NCBI GenBank assembly: GCA_018223185.1
Contig: JAAEYW010000036.1
Coordinates: 1-36,873, forward strand
Direction: 5' to 3'
Source of the DNA: Oceanospirillales bacterium
GTDB taxonomy: Bacteria > Pseudomonadota > Gammaproteobacteria > Pseudomonadales > Balneatricaceae
DNA length: 36,873 nucleotides
How positions within the stretch are numbered: the first letter of the stretch is position 1; each line of letters starts with the position of its first letter. A program made the translations under genes and the position numbers. Below, in pieces: positions 9,442 to 17,627 of the stretch. A model generated the notes under the pieces. It did not search any database. It was not told the DNA's origin and worked only from the letters and a program-made list of their open reading frames with translations.

Positions 9442-10337
9442 TTTAGCAGTTGCAGATACCAGTCAGTCAGTTCATCGCCCCATAAAAGAGCGACCCATCC
9501 GGCACCCGCCAGGTAGGGGCCAAAAGGGATCGGTGTTTGTGATTCATGGCGACTGAAAGCGATCATTAAACCGCCCACTATCGCCCCAATCAGAGAGGAG
9601 ACCAGAATAATAAGGGGCAGCATGTCTGCTCCGGCCCAGGCTCCCAGCGCTGCCAGCAGTTTAAAGTCTCCATATCCCATCCCCTCTTTTCCGGTCAGCA
9701 GTTTAAACAGCCAGTAGACCGACCAGAGCGAGAGGTAACCCAGTACGGCTCCCCAGAGCGCAGAGGGCAGTGAGGTGAAATAGTCAAAGCTATTGAGAAT
9801 CAGACCGATCCAGAGCAGTGGCAGAGTGATTTTATCCGGCAGTAACTGATGATCGATATCGATAGCCGTCAGCGCAATCAGACACCAGCTGAAGAAGACA
9901 ACGGCAAAGGCGGCCAGATTAAAGCCGAGCTGCCAGACGATAAAGCCGGATATCAGAGCTGTTGCCAGCTCGATCAGCGGATAACGAAGTGATATCGCGC
10001 TTTTACAGCTACTGCATTTTCCACCCAGGATCAAAAAGTAGCTGATAAGCGGGATGTTTTCATACCAGCGAATCAGGTGGCCACAGTTCGGGCAAGTTGA
10101 GGCGGGCTGGGCCAGGTTGAAAGTCTCAGTCAGCTGTGAGGGCGCTGCCGGGTGCTCCGCTGGTGCTTCTGAGGAGTTCGGGTTTGCCGCCTCCTCAGCC
10201 ATTTGTAGCCATTCGCGCTCCATCATCAGAGGCAATCGATGAATGACTACATTCAGGAAACTGCCAACCATGAGTGAGAAAACAAAGGTGAGTGACACCG
10301 ACAGCCAGATATTCGCTGCAATCAGTTCGAAAAACAT
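9435..10337 (-). CDS. pilD: Type IV prepilin leader peptidase / N-methyltransferase PilD
   Basis: This 300-residue polytopic inner-membrane aspartyl protease removes the leader from type IV prepilins and methylates the new N terminus. The N-terminal cytoplasmic loop carries the tetracysteine zinc motif (CPNC and CSSC). The two catalytic aspartates sit in ALTAIDIDHQLLPD and in the GxGD motif GYGDFKLL. About seven or eight hydrophobic segments follow. The cytosolic loop contains a Pro/Ala/Ser-rich insertion (ANPNSSEAPAEHPAAPSQ). It lies downstream of pilC, separated by a tandem-repeat spacer, and is expected to process the PilA encoded nearby. Confidence 0.96.
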   Translation of the reverse strand: MFFELIAANIWLSVSLTFVFSLMVGSFLNVVIHRLPLMMEREWLQMAEEAANPNSSEAPAEHPAAPSQLTETFNLAQPASTCPNCGHLIRWYENIPLISYFLILGGKCSSCKSAISLRYPLIELATALISGFIVWQLGFNLAAFAVVFFSWCLIALTAIDIDHQLLPDKITLPLLWIGLILNSFDYFTSLPSALWGAVLGYLSLWSVYWLFKLLTGKEGMGYGDFKLLAALGAWAGADMLPLIILVSSLIGAIVGGLMIAFSRHESQTPIPFGPYLAGAGWVALLWGDELTDWYLQLLNL

Positions 10338-10363
10338 ATTTGTCAGATTCCGCTATCTTCTCT

Positions 10364-10460
10364 GAAGGTTCTTTATGAATAAGTTCTTTACGAACGTCTC
10401 GTTACGAGAGCTTCTTTACGAGCGTCCCGTTACGAGAGTCTCTTTACGAGGCGCTCATAC
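10364..10460. repeat. Degenerate 14-bp tandem repeat in the pilC-pilD spacer
   Basis: Seven units lie at 10364-10376, 10377-10391, 10392-10405, 10406-10419, 10420-10433, 10434-10447 and 10448-10460 (13, 15, 14, 14, 14, 14, 13 bp). The minus-strand pattern is close to GTAAAGAGACTCTC / GTAACGGGACGCTC. Alternate units match best, so there is also a 28-bp higher-order period. The first unit in transcription order contains the pilC stop TGA (10457-10455). Confidence 0.85.
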
Positions 10461-11681
10461 AACGTTACCCAGCTGGAAGATCGGCAGATACATCGCGATA
10501 ACCAGACCACCCACCAGAATACCCAGAATCGACATGATCATCGGCTCGATCAGGGTGGAGAGGTTATCAACGGCGTTATCCACCTCCTCTTCATAGTAGC
10601 TGGCGACCTTATCGAGCATCATCTCCAGAGAGCCTGCTTCCTCTCCAATAGCGATCATCTGCGTGGCCATAGGGGGGAACATGCCCGTCATTGTCACAGC
10701 ATTTTGCAGTGACTGACCGGTGGATACGCCGTTCTTGATCTGTATGATCGCTTTTTCGTAGACCACATTGCCTGATGCGCCTGCAGCCGATTCCAGTGCA
10801 TCGACCAGTGGAACACCCGCGGCAAAAGTCGTTGCCAGGGTCCGGGCAAAGCGTGCGATCGCTGAATTGTGCAGAATCTGGCCAATAATTGGCAATTTAA
10901 GCACCGATCTGTCTAACCACTCTCTGAACCCTCTGGATTTTTCATGGGCTTTAGTGAACGCGAAACCGGAAGCAACAATGGCGATCAGTGCAATAAACCA
11001 CCAGTCCTGAGCAATTTTGGACAGGCCCACGACAAACAACGTGAAGGCGGGCAGGTCTGCCCCGAAGCTTGAAAAAACGCTTTCAAACTGGGGTACAACT
11101 TTTATCAACAGAATTGCGGAAACCACCAGACCAACGACAATAACGGCGATCGGATAGGTCAGGGCTTTCTTGATTTTCTTTTTAAGGGTTTCAATCTTCT
11201 CTTTATAGGTTGCTATCCGGTCCAGCATGGTTTCCAGTGAGCCAGAGTTCTCACCCGCATGTACCAGATTACAGTAAAGATCATCGAAATATTTTGGGTG
11301 ACGCTCCAGTGCCTTGGCAAAGCTGGTGCCGCCACTAACATCGGATTTCAGGTCATAGATAACCTGTTTCATCTTGGCTTTTTCGATGCCGTTAGCGACA
11401 ATATCAAATCCTTGTAGTAACGGCACACCGGATTTCAGCATGGTGGCCGTTTGACGGGTAAACAGGGCGATATCCAGAGGCTTTATCGGCTTATTATGGT
11501 TGCTGAACATGCTGTAGGTTTGTTTCCGAACCTTCTTGGGCATAATCCCCTGTTTGCGCAGCATCGCTTTGGCTTCCGCCAGGTTTACCGCATTGATGGC
11601 GCCTTTGCTGTTATTTCCACTCCTGTCTTTACCTTCCCAATTAAATGTAAGAGGTGTTTTGTCTGTTGCTTTCTTAGCCAT
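10455..11681 (-). CDS. pilC: Type IV pilus inner-membrane platform protein PilC
   Basis: This 408-residue GspF/PilC-family protein is the inner-membrane platform on which the PilB and PilT motors act. Two homologous T2SSF cytoplasmic domains are visible: one beginning near residue 70 (LFTRQTATMLKSGVPLLQGFDIV) and the other near 275 (ARTLATTFAAGVPLVDALE). Hydrophobic segments lie near 170-195 and 210-240, and another at the C terminus. The length is normal. It is separated by 48 bp from pilB upstream and followed by pilD, the standard pilBCD order. Confidence 0.96.
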   Translation of the reverse strand: MAKKATDKTPLTFNWEGKDRSGNNSKGAINAVNLAEAKAMLRKQGIMPKKVRKQTYSMFSNHNKPIKPLDIALFTRQTATMLKSGVPLLQGFDIVANGIEKAKMKQVIYDLKSDVSGGTSFAKALERHPKYFDDLYCNLVHAGENSGSLETMLDRIATYKEKIETLKKKIKKALTYPIAVIVVGLVVSAILLIKVVPQFESVFSSFGADLPAFTLFVVGLSKIAQDWWFIALIAIVASGFAFTKAHEKSRGFREWLDRSVLKLPIIGQILHNSAIARFARTLATTFAAGVPLVDALESAAGASGNVVYEKAIIQIKNGVSTGQSLQNAVTMTGMFPPMATQMIAIGEEAGSLEMMLDKVASYYEEEVDNAVDNLSTLIEPMIMSILGILVGGLVIAMYLPIFQLGNVV

Positions 11682-11729
11682 CCGGTTGGTTTCCGTATAC
11701 AGGTTTAGATATTAATTAGATAGAAACAC

Positions 11730-13448
11730 TTAAAGTTTGATAACCCGGTTCATCTCCTCCAGGCTGGTAACGCCCTGGATTACTTTACGCAAGCCTGACT
11801 CTCTTAACGATCTGAAACCCTGCTGTTTAGCGGTTGCCAGAATATCAAGAGAGGTACCGTTATCCATAATCACCTGGGCAATTTCAGAACTCATGGCCAT
11901 GGTTTCATAGATACCCACCCGGCCTTTATAGCCCTTGTTGCATTTATTACAGCCTTCCTGATTATGTTCAAACAGGTTAAAACCGGTATTGATCTGATCC
12001 GCAGTGAAGCCCTCTTCTAACAGTGTCGCTTCCGGGATAGACACTGGCTTTTTACAGCCGGTGCATAAACGCCGGCCCAGGCGCTGAGCGATAATCATAG
12101 ACACTGATGTGGCAATATTAAATGCCGGAACACCCATATTGCGTAGTCTTGTCAGTGTTTCAGCGGCGCTGTTGGTGTGCAGGGTTGACAGTACCATGTG
12201 GCCGGTCTGGGCCGCTTTAATTGCGATCTCGGCGGTTTCCAGGTCCCGGATCTCACCCACCATTACCACACCAGGGTCCTGACGCAGGAAGGAACGTAGC
12301 GCTTCTGCGAATGTCAGGCCTACCTTGTTGTTTACATGTACCTGATTGATCCCCTCCAGGTTGATCTCTACCGGGTCTTCTGCGGTGGATATGTTGCGCT
12401 CAACGGTATTAAGGATATTCAGACCGGTATAGAGGGATACGGTTTTACCACTGCCGGTGGGTCCGGTAACCAGAATCATCCCTTGCGGTTTATGCAGCGT
12501 CTGCATGAATAACTCTTTCTGATCTTCGTCGTATCCCAGCGCTTCGATACCCATCTGCGCACTGGTGGGGTCGAGAATACGCAGCACCACTTTCTCTCCC
12601 CATAGGGTGGGCAGGGTGTTGACCCGGAAGTCGATTGCCCGGTTTTTGGAGATCTTCATTTTTATCCGGCCATCCTGAGGAACCCGGCGTTCAGAGATAT
12701 CCATCTGGGACATAACTTTAAGGCGGGCGCAGAGACGGGATGCCAGGTTCGCGGGTGGTTTGGCGACCTCCTGCAAAATACCATCGATCCGGCAGCGGAT
12801 GCGGTAGGATTTCTCATAGGGTTCGAAGTGGATATCCGATGCGCCTGTTTTTATGGCATCCAGTAGTATTTTGTTAACGAAGCGTACAATGGGGGCATCA
12901 TTTGCGGCATCTTCGCCGGTATCCTCCTGCTGCTCATGAGCGCCGTCATCGATCTCAAGATTGTCCAGATCTGCATCTTCAAGGCCCTCAAGGGCGGAGT
13001 TCTGCTCATCCAGAAAAGTGTCGATCAGATGGGAGAGTTTATCTTCCTCTACAATCACCCCTTCGGTGGTGGTGCCGGTATGGAACTTAAACTCATCCAG
13101 TGCCTGGATATTGGTCGGGTCGGAGATCGCGACATAAAGTCTGTTCTCACGTTTGATCAGCGGCAGGGCGTGGTGTTTGGTAATCAGCTTTTCATCGACT
13201 AAGCCCTGAGGCAGGGCTTCGAGATCGATCACATCGAGATCAAACAGGGGCATGCCGAACTCATCGGCCGCTGCCGCAGCAGCCCGGTAGGCACTCACCA
13301 GCCGGTTCTCGATAATATGGGCGATAAATGGCTTATTGTCTTTACGGGCGGATTTCAGTGCATCCATCGCTACATCGGATGAAAACACACCGTCATTAAC
13401 CAGTCGTCTGGCCAGACCGCTCAGAGGCTGAAAAGGTTGTACGCTCAT
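11730..13448 (-). CDS. pilB: Type IV pilus assembly ATPase PilB
   Basis: This 572-residue hexameric ATPase powers pilus extension. The N-terminal domain is the GspE/MshEN type. The ATPase core has Walker A GPTGSGKT at residues 329-336, the Asp and His boxes, and Walker B GVVMVGEIRDLETAEIA. The zinc tetracysteine CTGCKK and CNKCNKG follow near residues 455-500. Length matches Pseudomonas PilB (566). It heads the minus-strand pilBCD-coaE-yacG operon, back to back with pilA. Confidence 0.97.
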   Translation of the reverse strand: MSVQPFQPLSGLARRLVNDGVFSSDVAMDALKSARKDNKPFIAHIIENRLVSAYRAAAAAADEFGMPLFDLDVIDLEALPQGLVDEKLITKHHALPLIKRENRLYVAISDPTNIQALDEFKFHTGTTTEGVIVEEDKLSHLIDTFLDEQNSALEGLEDADLDNLEIDDGAHEQQEDTGEDAANDAPIVRFVNKILLDAIKTGASDIHFEPYEKSYRIRCRIDGILQEVAKPPANLASRLCARLKVMSQMDISERRVPQDGRIKMKISKNRAIDFRVNTLPTLWGEKVVLRILDPTSAQMGIEALGYDEDQKELFMQTLHKPQGMILVTGPTGSGKTVSLYTGLNILNTVERNISTAEDPVEINLEGINQVHVNNKVGLTFAEALRSFLRQDPGVVMVGEIRDLETAEIAIKAAQTGHMVLSTLHTNSAAETLTRLRNMGVPAFNIATSVSMIIAQRLGRRLCTGCKKPVSIPEATLLEEGFTADQINTGFNLFEHNQEGCNKCNKGYKGRVGIYETMAMSSEIAQVIMDNGTSLDILATAKQQGFRSLRESGLRKVIQGVTSLEEMNRVIKL

Positions 13449-13785
13449 TGTTCAGAGAATCCATTTTATCTGTTTGTATCGGCGACAGAGAGGATAGCTT
13501 AAGTTGATTGCTTCAATACGTATAGTAAGTTCATCTAAAGAACACTTAATATAAGTTAATCGCTTAACCTAAACTGCCTTGTATTATTATCTATTTGTAA
13601 AGTAACATCTATCGGTCGGTTTGAGAATCAACAGACGCTTGCTTCAGGTCACTGGACTGCCGTAAAAAATAGGTTACTATCTTACCTGGCTCGTATGGAG
13701 CAGGGATGAAGAGCCTTATGGCAAGGGAAGGAGTCGTTCGGAGCAAGGATGATGATGAATACTTTGCTCGCTGGAGAGATAACTC
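13449..13785. promoter_or_regulatory. Divergent pilB/pilA intergenic region (337 bp)
   Basis: No gene is visible. The region must hold the pilB promoter (minus strand) and the pilA promoter (plus strand). The part nearest pilB (13490-13610) is AT-rich. The part nearest pilA has a purine-rich leader ending in GGAGAGATAACTC before the ATG. The only clear motif is the sigma-54-like element listed separately. Confidence 0.6.
13687..13702 (+). promoter_or_regulatory. Candidate sigma-54 promoter for pilA
   Basis: TGGCTCGTATGGAGCA keeps the invariant GG and GC dinucleotides with exact 10-bp spacing. It differs from TGGCACG-N4-TTGCA at one -24 base and two -12 bases. pilA is sigma-54/PilR dependent in Pseudomonas, which makes a -24/-12 element plausible. 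It lies 83 bp upstream of the ATG. Confidence 0.45.
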
Positions 13786-14217
13786 ATGAAGAGCACTATT
13801 AAAAAACAACAGGGTTTCACCCTTATTGAATTGATGATCGTTGTGGCGATTATCGGTATTCTGGCGGCGATTGCGCTGCCTGCGTACCAGAATTACACCA
13901 ATAAAGCTAAGTTTACTGAAGTTGTTGTAGCGACCTCGTCTATCAAAACTGCTTTTGAAGTAGCTTTTGCTGAAGAAAGCACTTTAGCTTCTGCAGCAGT
14001 TAATGCAGGAGTTGCTGCCGCTGTAGCTGATGCAAATGGTCAGGGCGGCTATGTCGCATCAGTTGTAATCGCAAGTGCTGGGTCACCAGGTCAGATTACG
14101 GCTACATCTCAGGATATTACCACCACTGCTACCACGTATATTTTGACTCCTTCTATTACCTCAAATACTGTTCAGTGGGCTAAGAGCGGTACATGTGTTG
14201 CGGCAGGATGGTGTTAA
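13786..14217 (+). CDS. pilA: Type IV major pilin PilA
   Basis: This 143-residue prepilin has a short basic leader [10 protein letters not shown], cleaved by PilD after G10. It is followed by the N-methylated phenylalanine and the class IVa helix [20 protein letters not shown] with the conserved Glu at position 5 of the mature protein. The C terminus holds a cysteine pair (CVAAGWC) that could form a short disulfide loop, much smaller than the D-region loop of P. aeruginosa strains. The globular part is Ala/Thr/Ser-rich. It has a strong ribosome site (GGAGAG) and its own terminator, consistent with a highly expressed monocistronic gene. Confidence 0.96.
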   Translation: MKSTIKKQQGFTLIELMIVVAIIGILAAIALPAYQNYTNKAKFTEVVVATSSIKTAFEVAFAEESTLASAAVNAGVAAAVADANGQGGYVASVVIASAGSPGQITATSQDITTTATTYILTPSITSNTVQWAKSGTCVAAGWC

Positions 14218-14253
14218 CCATTTGTTAGAGTTGTCTTGTTAATTTTCTTGATT

Positions 14254-14280
14254 AAAAACCCGGTTCTACCGGGTTTTTTT
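14254..14280 (+). terminator. Intrinsic terminator after pilA
   Basis: The arms AAAAACCCGGT (14254-14264) and ACCGGGTTTTT (14268-14278) form a stem with a TCT loop and a following T run. It lies about 37 bp after the pilA stop. Confidence 0.93.
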
Positions 14281-14356
14281 AGGCTTATTGTTTATTTCAA
14301 TATTCAGCATTTTGTTGTCTTATTAACATTCTTTTACATGAAATAAAGTTAAACTA

Positions 14357-14716
14357 ATGAACAAAAAAACAATCCTGATTATCCTTATAGCCATTACTGC
14401 AACCGTCACGTATTACCTCTACGAAGAGCCTCTGCCTGTTGAAAAGCGGGCTGTCGTTGAAGCGGATCTGGCGGCTCAGCCTGATAAGTACCCAGCGACC
14501 CCTGTATGGTGGTCAGATGGCGGTATTCTGGCGATCGGTATGTTGCCCCGTGAGGGTGGTGAAAAGCGCAATGACAGCGCTAAAGAGATCTGTAATATTC
14601 TCTGGAAGAATGATGTCAATAAAACCGTGGTTGAGGTTTACGATATTCTTCAGATTCAGAAAAGTGATGAGTGGGAGCTGATTGGTGCTGCGGATTGCCG
14701 GCGCCAGGCTCAGTAA
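14357..14716 (+). CDS. Small membrane-anchored protein of unknown function
   Basis: This is a 119-residue open frame that I do not recognise. Residues 2-22 (NKKTILIILIAITATVTYYLY) form a basic start followed by one hydrophobic helix, i.e. a signal anchor or uncleaved signal. The remainder is soluble and moderately charged, with a central PVWWSDGGILAIGMLPR motif and a DVNKTVVEVYDILQIQ segment. There are two cysteines: C75 (KEICNIL) and C114 (AADCRRQ). The likely topology is N-in with a periplasmic domain. It lies between pilA and nadC, after the pilA terminator, so it is probably a separate unit. The ribosome site is poor. Codon use resembles neighbours and the frame is well composed, so I take it as a real gene. 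Confidence 0.65.
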   Translation: MNKKTILIILIAITATVTYYLYEEPLPVEKRAVVEADLAAQPDKYPATPVWWSDGGILAIGMLPREGGEKRNDSAKEICNILWKNDVNKTVVEVYDILQIQKSDEWELIGAADCRRQAQ

Positions 14717-14723
14717 ACACAGT

Positions 14724-14888
14724 GTCGGTAGGCTTAGATTCCAGTAGGCTCAGGCTTTAGTAAGCTTAGGCTAAGAAAACTACATCTCCCGAAAACTCTA
14801 TGTTCGTAATCTAAGGTTCGGTAATCTAAGTTTCAATAAACCTGAGCCGGGTTACCTGAGATCTGATGCCTGAGTTTTAAGCTCTAAG
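14724..14888. repeat. Degenerate 14-17-bp tandem repeat downstream of the small protein gene
   Basis: Clearest units are 14803-14816 (TTCGTAATCTAAGG), 14817-14830 (TTCGGTAATCTAAG), 14831-14846, 14847-14860 (CCGGGTTACCTGAG), 14861-14874 (ATCTGATGCCTGAG) and 14875-14888 (TTTTAAGCTCTAAG). Looser earlier units (TAGGCTTAG, TAGGCTCAGG, TAAGCTTAGG) start about 10 bp after the stop codon. Nothing coding is seen in 14717-15100. The remainder holds an AT-rich stretch with the 13-bp palindrome ACCCAAATTGGGT (14954-14966) and a terminator. Confidence 0.6.
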
Positions 14889-15020
14889 CTCGATGACTTT
14901 TCCAATGGTTCAGGCTTTTTATAATAAATTAAACGTTAGTTTGCTGAATTTTTACCCAAATTGGGTATTCTGTTTTAAACGTCTATTATTTCCTTTTTGG
15001 AATCAATAAGCCGTGTTTAT

Positions 15021-15057
15021 GAAAAAAAAATCCGCCTATCAGGGCGGATTTTTTTAT
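15021..15057. terminator. Bidirectional intrinsic terminator downstream of nadC
   Basis: An A run, the arms AATCCGCC and GGCGGATT around a short TATCAG loop, and a T run make a hairpin usable on both strands. On the minus strand it ends nadC. On the plus strand it would end any transcript coming from the small protein side. Confidence 0.88.
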
Positions 15058-15100
15058 ATTTCTGATACAGCTTGCAGCGACTGTAGTTTCTCAGCCGGCT

Positions 15101-15946
15101 TCAGATAAACCGCATCGACAGATCAACCGCTTTACAATCTTTGGTCAGCAGGCCGATAGAGATGTAGTCGACGCCGGTTTCGGCGATACTTCTCAGTGTG
15201 TTTTCATCGATGCCGCCGGATGCTTCCAGCTTTGCCGGGGTTGGGTGTTCTTTGTTTTTCTGCACCGCAAGGCGCAGGCCTGCATGGTCAAAATTGTCCA
15301 GCATGATAATATCGGCCCCGGCATCGAGTGCCTGTTGCAGTTCTTCAAACGACTCTACTTCAATTTCTACCGGTTTGCCGGGTTCGTTGTGTTTCGCGGT
15401 GGCTACCGCGTTGGCGATTGAGCCGCAGGCCATAATATGGTTTTCTTTAATCAGGAACGCATCATAGAGGCCGAGACGGTGGTTATAACAACCACCGCAG
15501 GTGACCGCATATTTCTGTGCAAGTCGCAGTCCGGGAATGGTTTTACGGGTGTCCAGCAGCTTAACATTGGTTCCTTCAACCAGTGAGGCATAGTAAGCGC
15601 TGATGGTGGCGGTAGCGGAGAGGGTCTGCAGAAAATTCAACGCGCTGCGTTCGCCAGTCAGCAGTGACCGGGCTGACCCCTCCAGTTCAAACAGTGGCTG
15701 ATTGGCAGACACTTTGTCACCGTCACTGACCAGCCAGGTTACCCTGACGCTGTCATCTACCTGCCGGAATACCTCGTTGACCCAGCCTACACCACAGATG
15801 ACCGCATCCTGACGGCTGATAACCCGGGCTTTACCCTGTTGCTCTGCCGGAATCAGCTGGGCGGTGATATCGCCGTCACCAATATCTTCCGCCAGTGCGG
15901 TACGAACGGTAACAGTAATATCGCTGAGCAGTGGGGTGTTGGCCAT
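15101..15946 (-). CDS. nadC: Nicotinate-nucleotide pyrophosphorylase (quinolinate phosphoribosyltransferase) NadC
   Basis: This 281-residue cytoplasmic enzyme converts quinolinate and PRPP to nicotinate mononucleotide, CO2 and PPi in de novo NAD synthesis. Family segments seen are [14 protein letters not shown] near the N terminus, [44 protein letters not shown] and the C-terminal [25 protein letters not shown] chose ATG 15946 because GGAG lies 7 bases upstream and homologues start at this point. The frame is open 45 bases further to a GTG without a good ribosome site. It is divergent from ampD, as in Pseudomonas-type genomes. Confidence 0.95.
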   Translation of the reverse strand: MANTPLLSDITVTVRTALAEDIGDGDITAQLIPAEQQGKARVISRQDAVICGVGWVNEVFRQVDDSVRVTWLVSDGDKVSANQPLFELEGSARSLLTGERSALNFLQTLSATATISAYYASLVEGTNVKLLDTRKTIPGLRLAQKYAVTCGGCYNHRLGLYDAFLIKENHIMACGSIANAVATAKHNEPGKPVEIEVESFEELQQALDAGADIIMLDNFDHAGLRLAVQKNKEHPTPAKLEASGGIDENTLRSIAETGVDYISIGLLTKDCKAVDLSMRFI

Positions 15947-16110
15947 AGGGGCTCCGTTTAGATGATCTGGTTGCAGTTGTTCCGCTATCACAGCGGTTTA
16001 CTGTGCGGATAGCTTGTCTGATGTGAAAGGCATGGTACTATCAATGGCCGCTCACCTGACGGTATTTTAACGGAAAGCCACAGGGTAAAGTAGTCGCTGG
16101 CAGAGGAAAA

Positions 16111-16689
16111 ATGACCCGGTTGAAAGAGATTTTTCAGATAGAGGCAGGCTGGCTGAATGAAGCTGAGCGCTGTCCATCGCCTAATTATAATCAGCGTCCG
16201 GATGCTGTGCCGCCACGGCTGCTGGTGATACACAATATCAGTCTGCCCCCGGCGAAGTTTGGTGGTGGTTATATCAGTGATTTTTTTCTCAATCAGCTGG
16301 ACTGCACTGTCCATCCCTATTTTGAGACAATCGCATCGTTACAGGTGTCCGCGCATCTGCTGATCGAGCGAAATGGTCATCTGGTTCAGTTTGTTGGTTT
16401 TGATCAGCGGGCCTGGCATGCGGGGCAATCTCACTATTGCGGTGCAGACAATTGTAATGACTTCTCTATCGGTATTGAGCTGGAAGGGGCGGATACCATC
16501 CCCTATACCGAACAGCAGTATCTGCAACTGGCCAGAGTGACAGCGGCGCTGTTTGCCTACTATCCTGAGATGAGTGCGGAGCGTATTACCGGCCATTCGG
16601 ATATCGCTCCACAACGCAAATCAGACCCGGGACCGGCGTTTAACCGGCACTATTTTGGCCGTCTGTTGAAGAGGGAGTTGCACGGATGA
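16111..16689 (+). CDS. ampD: 1,6-anhydro-N-acetylmuramyl-L-alanine amidase AmpD
   Basis: This 192-residue cytoplasmic zinc amidase removes the peptide from anhydromuropeptides during cell-wall recycling. In many gammaproteobacteria its loss derepresses AmpC beta-lactamase through AmpR. The zinc ligands of the Amidase_2 fold are present: H41 (LLVIHNISLPP), H162 (ITGHSDIAP) and D172 (KSDPGPAF). The intervening WHAGQS and NDFSIGIELEG motifs are typical. No signal peptide is present, in line with the cytoplasmic AmpD rather than the periplasmic AmpDh paralogues. It overlaps ampE by 4 bases (ATGA). No ampC or ampR is in the window. Confidence 0.96.
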   Translation: MTRLKEIFQIEAGWLNEAERCPSPNYNQRPDAVPPRLLVIHNISLPPAKFGGGYISDFFLNQLDCTVHPYFETIASLQVSAHLLIERNGHLVQFVGFDQRAWHAGQSHYCGADNCNDFSIGIELEGADTIPYTEQQYLQLARVTAALFAYYPEMSAERITGHSDIAPQRKSDPGPAFNRHYFGRLLKRELHG

Positions 16690-17534
16690 AGTTTCTGGCT
16701 GTGATGTTGACGATTATTCTGGGACGCTATAAGCGCCGCTCGCAGCGCGTAGTCAGTCTGTCCCGGGCTGCTACTCCCCAGAGCTATCTCCACTGGATTC
16801 TGCTGATTCTGTGTATGCTGGCTCTGGAAACGTTCTTGCTGCTGCTTTTCCGCTGGGAGTCCGGAATCTTTGTTTTAGCTATAGAGCTGATGGTGCTCTA
16901 TATTTATCTGGAAAACTGGTCGCCCAGTGACCTGACCGGTAAATATTATCAGGACTGGTGCCGGGGGGATTTTCAGGCCTCCTGGCTGCAACTGGCAGGG
17001 TTGCTTGGGCTGAACCGCACCGATGATGTCACTGATTGTCAGTCGGCTCACTATGCTATTTGTCAGCAGTATATTTTTCTCTCGCTTACCGGTTTTTTTG
17101 CACTACTGTTCTGGTTTGTTTTTCTGGGCATTCCCGGGCTGTTTCTCGCCCTGTGGGCAGGATGGCAGCTTCAGCGCAGACAGAAAAAACGCTTGCTGCT
17201 AGCTGCTCAGATGGTTATCTGGATTCCAGCGAGGGCGTTGGGCTTTACCTTCTTTATTGTGGGCAACGGTGTGAGTGCCTTCCATCAGCTAAAAAAACCA
17301 CATGCTGATGACCAGGGGATTAGTGACTGGCTTTTCCGGATCGCGCTGGCCGCTGTGGGGGAAGAGAGTTATAAGCAGTACAAACTGGGCGGGGATTGTG
17401 GTGTTGATCAGTTCCGGCATCTGGCGGCTGAAGAAATTATCAGTCTGAACCGGTTAATTCGCCGCTCTGCGATTCTCTGGCTGGTCATGTTTGGTCTGTT
17501 AACGATGCTGGGCGTTGAAACACCGCTCTATTAA
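16686..17534 (+). CDS. ampE: Inner-membrane regulatory protein AmpE
   Basis: This 282-residue polytopic membrane protein of the CobD/CbiB-like AmpE family has hydrophobic segments near residues 38-75, 125-160, 175-200 and at the C terminus (SAILWLVMFGLLTMLG). The order ampD-ampE with a 4-bp ATGA overlap is the classical operon and implies translational coupling. AmpE has been proposed to sense or transduce wall-turnover signals, but its molecular role is not settled. Length matches the family (about 275-285). Confidence 0.9.
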   Translation: MKFLAVMLTIILGRYKRRSQRVVSLSRAATPQSYLHWILLILCMLALETFLLLLFRWESGIFVLAIELMVLYIYLENWSPSDLTGKYYQDWCRGDFQASWLQLAGLLGLNRTDDVTDCQSAHYAICQQYIFLSLTGFFALLFWFVFLGIPGLFLALWAGWQLQRRQKKRLLLAAQMVIWIPARALGFTFFIVGNGVSAFHQLKKPHADDQGISDWLFRIALAAVGEESYKQYKLGGDCGVDQFRHLAAEEIISLNRLIRRSAILWLVMFGLLTMLGVETPLY

Positions 17535-17589
17535 AAATAATGAGTGGTGTTATCAGATCGGTATGGTTGAAATAGATATGGATATAAGC

Positions 17590-17608
17590 GAGAATAATTT
17601 TCATTTGC
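17590..17608 (-). promoter_or_regulatory. Fur-box-like operator upstream of fbpC
   Basis: Read on the minus strand the site is GCAAATGAAAATTATTCTC. It matches the 19-bp Fur consensus at about 13 positions. It is identical at 16 of 19 positions to the site upstream of fbpA (21628-21646), and both point the same way relative to their gene. It ends 19 bp before the fbpC ATG, so binding would block initiation. Confidence 0.72.
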
Positions 17609-17627
17609 AAAAGAGAACGCTCGACGT

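Noticed and set aside
15947-15991. A longer nadC reading frame starting with GTG at 15991
   Set aside because: ATG 15946 has GGAG at good spacing and matches the start of homologues; the GTG has no ribosome site.
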